This document shows positions 54,545 to 63,596 of a stretch of 64,000 nucleotides of DNA, one piece after another. Every line of letters starts with the position of its first letter. Positions within the stretch are counted from its first letter, which is position 1. A model generated the notes under the pieces. The model was not told the DNA's origin and did not search any database. It saw only the letters and a list, made by a program, of their open reading frames with translations. Where the stretch lies: NCBI GenBank assembly GCA_003666325.1, contig QPIL01000116.1, positions 1 through 64,000 of the forward strand, given 5' to 3'. Source of the DNA: Methylococcales symbiont of Iophon sp. n. MRB-2018 (GTDB lineage: Bacteria; Pseudomonadota; Gammaproteobacteria; Methylococcales; Methylomonadaceae). Position numbers and translations under genes: made by a program.

Positions 54545-55583
54545 CTGCATTAACTAAAGGTAGAAAAATAGAAAAAATGGTATTACCAGGTTCACTTTCG
54601 CACTCAATGAAACCATTGTGCTGATTAATCAATGATTGAGCAATGGATAGACCTAGCCCCGTACCTTCGGCTCGGCTGGTAATCATGGGGTAAAAAATTT
54701 GGCTCATCATCTCGCTAGTAATTCCAGGGCCACTATCAGAAATATCAATTTTTGCTGTCAATTTATAGTGTTTCCGACCAATGGTTAATTGTCTAAGTAC
54801 TCTTGACTTTATGCTAATTGTTCCTTTGTGCTGCATGGCTTGAACCGCATTTTGAACAATATTGAGTACAACCTGAATCAATTGGTTTTTATCGGCTTTT
54901 AAATCAGGAATACTAGGGTCATAATCTGTTTTAATAATGATTTTATCAGCTTCGATATTAACCAACTGTTTAACGCGCTCCAATACTTCATGGATATTAA
55001 GTAGCTCTTTTTTAGCGGGTTTTTTAGGTCCTAGCATTTTATCCATTAAGGCTTTTAAACGATCAGATTCCTGAATAATAATTTGAGTATATTCTTGCAG
55101 ATCTTGATCTTTTAATTCTAGTTCTAGTAGCTGAGCGGCTCCCCTTATTCCACCTAAAGGGTTTTTAATTTCGTGTGCCAGACCTTTTGCCAATAATCGG
55201 CTCATATTTTGTTGAGCAAAAAGCTGTTTCTCTTTGCTAATGCGTAATTGTCTGTCAACTTGCTGCATTTCAACCAATATTTCATTGAGATAATTGTTAT
55301 GAAACAAAGGGGTGACACTGATATTTACTTTTCTTGTATGGTTTAGCCGAACCAGTTTAATTTCTCTATCAATAATAGGATCTTCAACATTAAGACACTG
55401 CTGTAGGTCAATTAACAAGCTAGAAGCTGATGATTTGAACAGTGAGTTTGCGGTAAGTCCTAATAGATGTTTTGCACTATCCGCTAATAATATTTCTCCT
55501 GCCGCATTAATATAAATTAACTCTAATTGACGATTAAATAATAGAATCGATTCATTGAGGTGAGCAAGAATGTTTTTATGCAC
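54531..55583 (-). CDS. ntrB: Nitrogen regulation sensor kinase NtrB
   Basis: 350 residues. PAS domain at about 1-110, phospho-acceptor H137 in GLAHEIKNPLGGIRGAAQLL, N-box QVVLNIVQNAVQAM, G1 DISDSGPGI and G2 GTGLGLSIAQSL. No membrane segment, as expected for NtrB, which responds to PII rather than to an outside signal. First of the ntrBC pair. Confidence 0.97.
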   Translation of the reverse strand: MHKNILAHLNESILLFNRQLELIYINAAGEILLADSAKHLLGLTANSLFKSSASSLLIDLQQCLNVEDPIIDREIKLVRLNHTRKVNISVTPLFHNNYLNEILVEMQQVDRQLRISKEKQLFAQQNMSRLLAKGLAHEIKNPLGGIRGAAQLLELELKDQDLQEYTQIIIQESDRLKALMDKMLGPKKPAKKELLNIHEVLERVKQLVNIEADKIIIKTDYDPSIPDLKADKNQLIQVVLNIVQNAVQAMQHKGTISIKSRVLRQLTIGRKHYKLTAKIDISDSGPGITSEMMSQIFYPMITSRAEGTGLGLSIAQSLINQHNGFIECESEPGNTIFSIFLPLVNADEKE

Positions 55584-55764
55584 AAGCTATCACCGACTAT
55601 ATTGAGAGACCCATCAGAAAAAAAGCAAATTATATGCCATTAATTTATGCTAAATTGATAGCAGTGGCATTCAGTGGCTGAGTAATTTTAGAGAGGGATG
55701 TTTTACCAAGAAAGAGAAAGTTATACCCTTTATTGTTGAAAATGGTATTAGTGAGGGTTAAACA

Positions 55765-55790
55765 AAAACGCCTCATATATGAGGCGTTTT
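55765..55790. terminator. Bidirectional intrinsic terminator upstream of glnA end
   Basis: AACGCCTCATATATGAGGCG is a perfect palindrome flanked by A-run and T-run, so it can stop transcripts from both sides. It lies between the glnA 3' end and ntrB. Confidence 0.85.
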
Positions 55791-55807
55791 AATTGGCTTA
55801 TATTACT

Positions 55808-55949
55808 GTAACTACTCAGCTCACCCTCTATTTTGTCCAATAGCCGCGTTGAAAGTACGCATTTACACCTGTAAACTTCGTGCTTTCGCTTATGCTTTTG
55901 AACAAAATAGAGACAATCTAAGCAGTTACGGAGTATGCTGAGTAGCTAC
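55808..55949. repeat. Long nested inverted repeat between glnA and ntrB
   Basis: GTAACTACTCAGCTCACCCT and TGCTGAGTAGCTAC ends; inside are CTCTATTTTGTCCAA and TTGAACAAAATAGAG, and an inner GAAAGTACGC/GCTTTCGC-like part. About 142 bases; transcribed it could fold as a cruciform-like structure. Seen only once in this window. Confidence 0.7.
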
Positions 55950-55980
55950 ATATTACTCTGCTTACAAAGCCACCATCAGA

Positions 55981-57390
55981 TTACAGGCTGTAATACATGT
56001 CAAACTCTACTGGGTGAGTACTCATGCGTAGACGAGTCACTTCTTCCATTTTTAGATCAATATAACCATCAATCACATCATCAGTAAAAACACCACCGCG
56101 CGTTAAAAATTCGCGATCTTCAGCTAATGCTTTTAATGCTTCATCAAAAGAGAACGCCACTTGGGGGATTGCATCTTCTTCTTCTGGAGGTAGGTCGTAT
56201 AAATCTTTGTCCATGGCATCGCCAGGGTGAGTTTTGTTTTGAATGCCATCAAGCCCAGCCATTAACATAGCTGCAAAGCAAAGGTAAGGGTTGGCAGTAG
56301 AGTCACCAAAACGTAGTTCAATACGGCGACCTTTAGGGTTGTTAACAAAGGGGATACGGATAGATGCAGAGCGGTTACGCGCAGAATAAGCAAGCATAAC
56401 AGGGGCTTCAAAGCCTGGTACTAAGCGTTTATAGCTGTTGGTTGATGCATTAGCAAAAGCATTCAATGCTTTTGCATGTTTGATGATACCGCCGATGTAG
56501 AAAAGAGCAGTTTCAGATAAACCGCCGTACAAATCACCAGAGAATAAATTATCTCCACCTTTAAACAGTGATTGGTGTACGTGCATGCCGTTACCGTTGT
56601 CGCCAACAAGAGGTTTAGGCATGAATGTCGCTGTTTTTCCATAAGCGTGAGCAATATTAGCTACTACATATTTAAGTGTTAATACTTCATCTGCCTTATT
56701 TACTAATGTGTTGAATTTACTACCAATTTCACATTGTCCAGCAGTTGCTACTTCATGGTGATGTACTTCAGTGGTTTGACCCATTTCTTCAAGAACCAGA
56801 CACATCGCTGAACGCATGTCTTGTAATGAATCAACAGGAGGAACAGGGAAGTAACCGCCTTTTACACCTGGGCGATGTCCAATGTTGCCATCTTCGTAGG
56901 CTTTTTGTGAGTTCCAGCCCGCTTCTTCAGAATCCACTGTGTAGCCACAGCTACCCATGTCAGAATTCCATTTTACGTCATCAAATACGAAAAATTCATT
57001 TTCTGGACCGAAGTAGGCAGCATCAGCAATGCCGGTAGATTGCATATAAGCTTCAGCACGTTTTGCAATAGAGCGTGGGTCACGTTGATAACCTTGCATA
57101 TCATTAGGTTCAATAATATCGCAACGTAAGATCAAAGTAGTATCGTCAAAGAATGGGTCTAAAACAGCCGTTGCTGGATCAGGCATTAAAATCATGTCTG
57201 ATTCGTTAATACCTTTCCAGCCTGCCACTGAAGAACCATCAAACATATTACCTTCTTCAAAGGTATCTTCATCAATGGTATGGGCTGGAAAAGTTACGTG
57301 TTGTTCTTTACCGCGTGTGTCACAAAAACGAAAGTCAACAAATTTGACATCATTTTCCTGAATCATTTTAAGGACGTTATCTACTGACAT
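55981..57390 (-). CDS. glnA: Glutamine synthetase type I
   Basis: 469 residues, the usual GSI-beta length. [59 protein letters not shown] and the adenylylation loop [10 protein letters not shown] (Tyr near 399) are intact. It assimilates ammonium into glutamine. Located next to ntrBC and glnK-amtB. The 140-base upstream space has no convincing sigma-54 site by eye. Confidence 0.98.
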   Translation of the reverse strand: MSVDNVLKMIQENDVKFVDFRFCDTRGKEQHVTFPAHTIDEDTFEEGNMFDGSSVAGWKGINESDMILMPDPATAVLDPFFDDTTLILRCDIIEPNDMQGYQRDPRSIAKRAEAYMQSTGIADAAYFGPENEFFVFDDVKWNSDMGSCGYTVDSEEAGWNSQKAYEDGNIGHRPGVKGGYFPVPPVDSLQDMRSAMCLVLEEMGQTTEVHHHEVATAGQCEIGSKFNTLVNKADEVLTLKYVVANIAHAYGKTATFMPKPLVGDNGNGMHVHQSLFKGGDNLFSGDLYGGLSETALFYIGGIIKHAKALNAFANASTNSYKRLVPGFEAPVMLAYSARNRSASIRIPFVNNPKGRRIELRFGDSTANPYLCFAAMLMAGLDGIQNKTHPGDAMDKDLYDLPPEEEDAIPQVAFSFDEALKALAEDREFLTRGGVFTDDVIDGYIDLKMEEVTRLRMSTHPVEFDMYYSL

Positions 57391-57472
57391 TTATTTTGTC
57401 TCCAAGGATTAATTTTATTTATATTTTTTGCGATGCAAATCGTAACTCTACCATTTTTTTATAAATAAGGCT

Positions 57473-57503
57473 AAAAAAAACGGGGCATAAAGCCCCGTTT
57501 TTA
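57473..57503 (-). terminator. Intrinsic terminator of the outer-membrane protein gene
   Basis: ACGGGGC/GCCCCGT stem with A-run to the left, i.e. a T-run on the - strand, 30 bases after the stop at 57530. Confidence 0.85.
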
Positions 57504-57529
57504 AATATCAATACTTTAAAGAAAAGTGC

Positions 57530-58921
57530 TTAGAAAGTAGTCGATAAAGTAGCTACTGCACGGCCATCGCCTAAGTTGCCAGTACTTGAGTCATCGGTTT
57601 CTGTATAAGCCACTTCGATATTATATGAGCCAAAATCTCTAGCAATACCTGCTTTCCAGTCCCAATAGTCATCATTACCCGCTTTTTGGTTGTAGTAACC
57701 AGCATGACCAAGCAAAGTAACGCTACATAGTGATTCAGGCAAGGTGTAGTCTATTGCCATATCAGAATATTCTCCAGGTAATGTATTTTCTATTTTTAAA
57801 CCGTAGTAGTAATAGTAGCTTAGGTTTAGGTTTTTAAGCGGTGATGTTGAAGCACCAAAATAGAGTTCTGTGAAGTTTGCGGCAGAGGCTGAGGTGTATT
57901 CATAGCGAAGAATCCCTATGTCATACATAACAGGAAAAGGTAGTAATCCACTCAAATCGGTGTCTCTGGAGAAACCCCCGTATAAATCAACTTCCATGCT
58001 TGCATTGTCACCAAATTCATAGCTTGATGCCCATACGCCAATGTAAGCACCGGAGTCATGAGAAATATCAAAAGATCCTTGAATTGCAGGTTCGTTATGC
58101 GTTTGAGATATACCACGCCAGATGTAGTCTGTAGTTAATGCAACAGATGCACTGGTTTCAAAGCCCGCAGGAAGACCTAAGCCGCCGTTTGAATCTGCAC
58201 CTAGTTCGCGTGAAATAGTGGCTACCACTTTTGCATCATCTAAATCGCCATTACCTGAGTCGTCAGTTTCTGTATATGCGATTTCAATGTTATAGCCAGC
58301 AATTTCTTTTGATGCACCGAATTTCCAGTCCCAATAGTTATCTGCACCACCTTTTTGGTTATAGTAACCGGCATGTCCTAAGAGGGTGATGCCACCTAAT
58401 GAATCAGGTAATGTGTAATCGGCAGCCATATCAGAATACTCACCTGGTAGAGTATGACCAACTTTAAGTCCGTAGTAGTAGTAGTAGCTTAAGTTTAAAT
58501 TTTCAAGCGGTGCGACTGAAGCGCCAAAATACAACTCAGTGAAGTCCAAGTCTGATGATCCAGTGTATTCGTAACGTAAAACCCCGATATCGTAATCAAG
58601 GGAAAAAGGCAGGATACCACCAAAATCAGTTGCATTGGTATAACCGGCATAGGCATCAAGCTCCATGCTAGTACCACCATCGCCAAATTCTACGTTAGAT
58701 GCCCAGAGCCCAAGATAAAGACCTGTCTCATGGGATAAATCAAATGCACCTTGAATAGCAGGGTCATTATTGGTCTGAGAAACACCACGCCAAATATAGT
58801 CAGTGGTTAAGGCAACGCTGGCACTGTGACCCCAGCCAAAAAAGTTTGTATCCTCTTCGGCAAAAGAGAGAGAGGATGTTGCAAATAGTACAATAGCAAC
58901 AGATAAATTTATTTTATTCAT
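57530..58921 (-). CDS. TIGR02001-type outer-membrane protein, tandem duplication
   Basis: 463 residues. Signal peptide of about 21 residues (VLFATSSLSFA/EE). Two homologous halves (about 30-245 and 258-463) each have ASVALTTDYIWRG[VI]SQT, GVLRYEYT..FTELYFGASVAPL, NLNLSYYYYYGLK and GHAGYYNQK. A normal member has one such unit of about 220 residues, so this is a fused tandem copy; the ending ATLSTTF with terminal Phe suits barrel insertion. Between glnA and glnK-amtB, which suggests a nitrogen-related uptake or sensing role (inference). Confidence 0.9.
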   Translation of the reverse strand: MNKINLSVAIVLFATSSLSFAEEDTNFFGWGHSASVALTTDYIWRGVSQTNNDPAIQGAFDLSHETGLYLGLWASNVEFGDGGTSMELDAYAGYTNATDFGGILPFSLDYDIGVLRYEYTGSSDLDFTELYFGASVAPLENLNLSYYYYYGLKVGHTLPGEYSDMAADYTLPDSLGGITLLGHAGYYNQKGGADNYWDWKFGASKEIAGYNIEIAYTETDDSGNGDLDDAKVVATISRELGADSNGGLGLPAGFETSASVALTTDYIWRGISQTHNEPAIQGSFDISHDSGAYIGVWASSYEFGDNASMEVDLYGGFSRDTDLSGLLPFPVMYDIGILRYEYTSASAANFTELYFGASTSPLKNLNLSYYYYYGLKIENTLPGEYSDMAIDYTLPESLCSVTLLGHAGYYNQKAGNDDYWDWKAGIARDFGSYNIEVAYTETDDSSTGNLGDGRAVATLSTTF

Positions 58922-59173
58922 AATAATTCCAAGTTAAATAGGTTAGTTCTTGTGAAACCAAGCAAAGCATATACCACTTTAGGCTTGTTGTAAAGTAGCA
59001 ACTTAAAAGTATGTGTAAGTATTTTGTGTAAGTATTTATAGTATAAAAGATGATAAGTTTGGTGCGGTTTGTTTTTAGAAAGAGATGTCCGTTCTTTTTG
59101 GTGTAGCTGTTGTTAGCTAACAACAAATGATGCGTTACTTTGTAATATCATTGATATTAAGTGAGAAATATAT
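58922..59173. other. Upstream region of the OMP gene before the MITE
   Basis: No gene seen. Two TTGTGTAAGTATTT-like direct repeats (TGTGTAAGTATTTTGTGTAA at about 59011) are present. A promoter for the OMP must lie here. Confidence 0.4.
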
Positions 59174-59179
59174 AAAAAA

Positions 59180-59657
59180 GACTCAAGACTCAAGACTCAA
59201 GACTCAAGACTCAAGACTCAAGACTCAAGACTCAAGACTCAAGACTCAAGACTAGAGACTTAGGACTTAGGACTTAGGACTTAGGACTTAGGACTTAGGA
59301 CTTAGGACTTAGGACTTAGAACTTAGGACTTAGGACTAAAGTAACTGGAACCTCTGTTACCACGTCATTCCCGAAGTCTTTATCGGGAATCTCGTTTTAA
59401 ACACTTGGATTTCTGCTTAGAACATGCAGGAATGGCGGAGGGAGTGACGCGGATCTTATACCCTATTCAACAAATAACTCTGAATGAAAGAGCTTTAGTT
59501 GCTCTGTGTTTGGGGTTGATTTTGTTAGCATATTTTTTAAGCAAAACGACCAAGAAATAGCCGTTATTTTACCAAATACTGCTTGATTTATCTATGATAT
59601 TTGTTCAATTTATTGTTATAAATCAAATTGTTATGGTGTTTTTAAGGGTTGACTAAT
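59180..59657 (+). repeat. MITE family A, 23-unit heptamer array
   Basis: Twenty-three units (59180-59340: GACTCAA first, then GACTTAG, AACTTAG, GACTAAA), then AGTAACTGGAACCTCTGTTA, the CGTCATTCC hairpin and the 3' body, ending TTTTTAAGGGTTGACTA. The left terminal repeat is weak or lost. It lies between the OMP gene and the glnK promoter; it may affect spacing from upstream sites. Confidence 0.9.
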
Positions 59658-59674
59658 GCAGTGTTTGTATTATT

Positions 59675-59708
59675 TTGGTGCGATGTTTTGTTGTTTTGCA
59701 CCAAAATA
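59675..59708. promoter_or_regulatory. Inverted GGTGC/GCACC arms upstream of glnK, possible NtrC enhancer
   Basis: TTTTGGTGC (59675-59683) and GCACCAAAA (59700-59708) are perfect 9-base inverted arms, about 60 bases upstream of the sigma-54 site. The half-sites resemble NtrC sites (GCACC...GGTGC), but here the order is inverted and the spacing longer, so binding is uncertain. Confidence 0.5.
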
Positions 59709-59763
59709 GATCGGGTTTTAACACTGCTTATCCCTGAGCTTAGTTTTGTCCTTATCTGACTTG

Positions 59764-59780
59764 TTGGCATAGATTATGCT
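59764..59780 (+). promoter_or_regulatory. Sigma-54 promoter of glnK-amtB
   Basis: TTGGCATAGATTATGCT: GG at -24 and GC at -12 are separated by exactly ten bases, as in TGGCACG-N4-TTGCW. Transcription would start near 59791, 31 bases before the glnK ATG, which has AGAGAGGAATTTT as leader. Confidence 0.8.
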
Positions 59781-59800
59781 TTTTTCCATAATGTAACTAA

Positions 59801-60160
<360 letters not shown>

Positions 60161-60184
60161 AAATAATAATTAAGAGGTGATAAA

Positions 60185-61450
60185 GTGGAAGCTTTAAATA
60201 AATTAGCGGAGTTAAGTTATGCGCTCGATACGTTCTACTTTTTAATGAGTGGAGCACTGGTGATGTGGATGGCAGCAGGTTTTGCCATGCTGGAAGCGGG
60301 CTTAGTTCGTGCTAAAAATACCACAGAAATTTTAACAAAAAACGTCGTGTTATTTGCCATAGCTTGTATTATGTATATGTTATGTGGATATAACATTATG
60401 TATCCCGCTGAAGCAGTTAATAGTGTTTGGCCAGGTCTGGGCTTTTTGTTAGGCGATGATCATACTGCTGAAGCCGTACTGGCTAGCGAAGGTGGAACAT
60501 ATTATTCCAAAATGTCTGACTTTTTCTTTCAGGTAGTTTTTGTTGCTACAGCAATGTCAATTGTGTCTGGCGCAGTGGCTGAGCGGATGAAATTATGGGC
60601 GTTTTTATTCTTTGCTGTGGTTATGACAGGTTTTATTTATCCAATACAAGGTTATTGGAAATGGGGTGATGGTTTCTTAAATGGTCTAGGTTTCCTAGAT
60701 TTTGCTGGTTCTGGTGTAGTGCATTTATGTGGTGCTACTGCGGCATTCGCAGGTGTGTGTTTATTAGGTGCTCGTAAAGGCAAATATGGTGAAAATGGGG
60801 CTATTTACCCGATTCCAGGCTGTAATATGCCACTGGCTACTTTAGGAACATTTATCTTATGGTTAGGTTGGTTTGGTTTTAATGGTGGTTCAGAGTTAAA
60901 ACTTTCTGATATTGGTGAGGCTAACGCAGTTGCCATGGTTTTTGTCAATACCAATGCAGCAGCAGCAGGTGGTGTTGTTGCTGCCCTTGTCGCCGCACAA
61001 TTAATGTTTGGCAAAGCAGATTTATCCATGACTTTAAACGGCGCATTAGCAGGTTTGGTGGCTATTACAGCAGAGCCTCTAACGCCTACACCTTTAGTTG
61101 CAACTGCAATTGGTGCAATCGGTGGGTTAATTGTTGTTTTTGCTATCGTTAATATTGATAAGTTAAAAATAGATGATCCGGTTGGTGCAATTTCAGTGCA
61201 TGGTGTCGTCGGTATTTGGGGCTTGTTAGCAGTTTGTTTTACCAATCCAGATGCGACACTAACAGCACAACTAATAGGAATAGTCACCATTTTTGGCTTT
61301 GTATTTATTGCTAGTTTTATAACTTGGTACATTATTAAAGTAATCATGGGCATCCGTGTCAGTGAAGAAGAAGAGTATCAAGGGATTGATTATTCTGAAT
61401 GTGGAATGGAAGCTTATCCTGAGTTTACCGATTCCAGTAAAGGACAATGA
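60185..61450 (+). CDS. amtB: Ammonium transporter AmtB (first copy)
   Basis: 421 residues, start GTG at 60185 (AAGAGGTGATAAA leader). About 11 membrane segments with AEAMKLWAF-type VAERMKLWAF, the twin-His region DFAGSGVVHLCGATAAFAG and SVHGVVGIWGLLA, and GFNGGSELK. No signal peptide is visible. Ends in a charged tail that GlnK can contact. Paired with glnK. Confidence 0.97.
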   Translation: MEALNKLAELSYALDTFYFLMSGALVMWMAAGFAMLEAGLVRAKNTTEILTKNVVLFAIACIMYMLCGYNIMYPAEAVNSVWPGLGFLLGDDHTAEAVLASEGGTYYSKMSDFFFQVVFVATAMSIVSGAVAERMKLWAFLFFAVVMTGFIYPIQGYWKWGDGFLNGLGFLDFAGSGVVHLCGATAAFAGVCLLGARKGKYGENGAIYPIPGCNMPLATLGTFILWLGWFGFNGGSELKLSDIGEANAVAMVFVNTNAAAAGGVVAALVAAQLMFGKADLSMTLNGALAGLVAITAEPLTPTPLVATAIGAIGGLIVVFAIVNIDKLKIDDPVGAISVHGVVGIWGLLAVCFTNPDATLTAQLIGIVTIFGFVFIASFITWYIIKVIMGIRVSEEEEYQGIDYSECGMEAYPEFTDSSKGQ

Positions 61451-61474
61451 TGTAAATAGTCTTAATTTATTAAA

Positions 61475-61557
61475 AGAGAACCCCGGCACAACTCATGAAC
61501 GGATAAAAAAGGCTAGAATTTTTTTTCTCTCTCGTCCAGAGTTATGCTGAGGTCTCT
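61475..61557. repeat. Family C hairpin, short complete copy
   Basis: AGAGAACCCCGGCACAACTC to AGAGTTATGCTGAGGTCTCT, 83 bases, with AAAAAAGGCTAGAATT as part of the stem. Terminator-like position after amtB. Confidence 0.85.
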
Positions 61558-61564
61558 AAAAGAT

Positions 61565-61598
61565 GAAAAAACGGGTACATTATGTACCCGTTTTTTTT
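61565..61598 (+). terminator. Intrinsic terminator after amtB
   Basis: ACGGGTACAT/ATGTACCCGT, A-run on the left, eight T on the right, between the two glnK-amtB pairs. Confidence 0.9.
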
Positions 61599-61614
61599 GT
61601 GTAGAAGAAAATAG

Positions 61615-61654
61615 TTTTACCTGCACTCATTTGGTGGGAGATTGCAGGTAAAAT
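61615..61654. promoter_or_regulatory. Inverted repeat with NtrC-like core upstream of second glnK
   Basis: TTTTACCTGCA and TGCAGGTAAAA (11-base arms) enclose TGCACTCATTTGGTG, which is close to TGCACC-N5-GGTGCA. Candidate NtrC site. Two further mirrored sequences TAGTGCCTATTTTTGTGCA (61690) and TGTGCAAAAATAGGTGCTA (61763) follow, the second only 23 bases before the ATG. Confidence 0.6.
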
Positions 61655-61782
61655 TTGCAATACCATTTTCAAGAATAAATGATGTAATATAGTGCCTATT
61701 TTTGTGCATTGTGTGTTTATAAAAACCTATTGATAAGCTTTATATTTTTTATGGATTCAAAATGTGCAAAAATAGGTGCTAG

Positions 61783-62142
<360 letters not shown>

Positions 62143-62182
62143 TTTACTTTTAAGTGAATATTAAATTGAGACCAATAAACAA

Positions 62183-63487
62183 ATGGATATAAATAATAAA
62201 AAATTGCTACTCAATAAATACTTACTCTATTTGCTTTTTTTTCCAAGCATTGCCAACGCTGATGAATTAAATCAGGCAAATACTGCTTGGGTGCTAACTT
62301 CAACAGTACTTGTTCTATTTATGACATTGCCTGGTTTGTCATTGTTTTATGCGGGTTTAGTCAGAAGTAAAAATGCATTATCAGTTTTAATGCAGTGTTT
62401 TGCTATTACATGCGTTGTGTCTATTATATGGCTGGTCGGTGCTTATAGCTTTATCTTTGCAGATGGGGGTGAGTTACAAGCATTTATAGGTGGAGCATCA
62501 AAAATGCTGGTGTTGGATTTAGAAACAGACAGCCTAACAGGTGATATTCCTGAAACCGTATTTTTTATGTTTCAAATGACTTTTGCCATTATTACTCCTG
62601 CGTTGATTGTAGGTGCTTTTGCAGAAAGAATGAAGTTTTCAGCCATGCTCTGGTTTAGTTCATTATGGCTGATTTTTGTTTACATCCCTGTATGTCACTG
62701 GGTGTGGGGTGGTGGCTGGCTTGCGGAATTAGGCGTTATGGATTTTGCTGGTGGTATTGTTATTCATATCAACGCGGGGGTAGCGGCTTTAGTGGCCGCC
62801 CTGGTGTTGGGTAAAAGAAGAGGTTTTCCAACTACAGCAATGCCTCCGCATAATATGACGATGGTGGTTACAGGAGCTGGTATGTTGTGGGTGGGATGGT
62901 TCGGTTTTAATGCGGGGAGTGCATTAACATCAGATGGATCGGCAGGGATGGCTATGTTGGTCACTCATATTGGTGCAGCGGCAGGCTCCTTAACTTGGAT
63001 GTTTATTGAGTGGATAAGATTTGGAAAACCCAGTGTATTAGGCATTGTTACCGGTATGGTGGCAGGTTTAGGGACGATCACACCCGCCTCAGGATTTGTT
63101 GGTCCTCTCGGTGCATTGGTCATCGGTATAACAGCAGGTACATTCTGTTTTTTTGCAACCCAATACATTAAACGGGTTTTAAAAATAGATGATTCATTAG
63201 ATGTTTTTCCTGTGCATGGTGTCGGTGGTATCACCGGTTCATTATTAACCGGGGTGTTTGCTTCTAGTAGTCTAGGCGGCTTAGGTTTAGCAGACGGCGT
63301 ATCTATTATGGATCAGGTGGGGGTTCAAGCTATTGCAGTTGTTACTACTATTTGTTGGTGTGCAGTGATCAGTTATGGGCTTTTGAAAATGATTGATAAA
63401 ACAATTGGCTTACGAGTGTCTGAAGACGAAGAAGTACAAGGACTGGATATTGTATTACACGAAGAAACGGGATATCACGATCTTTAG
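62183..63487 (+). CDS. amtB: Ammonium transporter Amt (second copy, with signal peptide)
   Basis: 434 residues. Unlike the first copy it has an N-terminal signal peptide (LLNKYLLYLLFFPSIANA/DE) as in E. coli AmtB. Membrane signature segments FAERMKFSAMLWF, DFAGGIVIHINAGVAALVAAL (twin-His first half) and VHGVGGITGSLLTG (second half), WFGFNAGSAL. It clearly differs from the first AmtB, so the two are old paralogs, not a recent duplicate. Confidence 0.96.
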   Translation: MDINNKKLLLNKYLLYLLFFPSIANADELNQANTAWVLTSTVLVLFMTLPGLSLFYAGLVRSKNALSVLMQCFAITCVVSIIWLVGAYSFIFADGGELQAFIGGASKMLVLDLETDSLTGDIPETVFFMFQMTFAIITPALIVGAFAERMKFSAMLWFSSLWLIFVYIPVCHWVWGGGWLAELGVMDFAGGIVIHINAGVAALVAALVLGKRRGFPTTAMPPHNMTMVVTGAGMLWVGWFGFNAGSALTSDGSAGMAMLVTHIGAAAGSLTWMFIEWIRFGKPSVLGIVTGMVAGLGTITPASGFVGPLGALVIGITAGTFCFFATQYIKRVLKIDDSLDVFPVHGVGGITGSLLTGVFASSSLGGLGLADGVSIMDQVGVQAIAVVTTICWCAVISYGLLKMIDKTIGLRVSEDEEVQGLDIVLHEETGYHDL

Positions 63488-63596
63488 TTAAATCCTCGCT
63501 TCCTATAGCATTTATTCTTAACAATGGTCTTATACCCTATTCAAAAAATAATTAAAGCAAACTACCACACAAACTTACAACAAAACCATCCTTATT

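Noticed and set aside
57391-57470. Possible sigma-54 promoter of glnA (TGGTAG ... TTGCA)
   Set aside because: GG and GC are separated by 14 bases instead of 10, so it does not match the required spacing.
61750-61780. TGGATTCAAAATGTGCA before the second glnK as a sigma-54 promoter
   Set aside because: Spacing between GG and GC is 11, not 10; a weak match at best.
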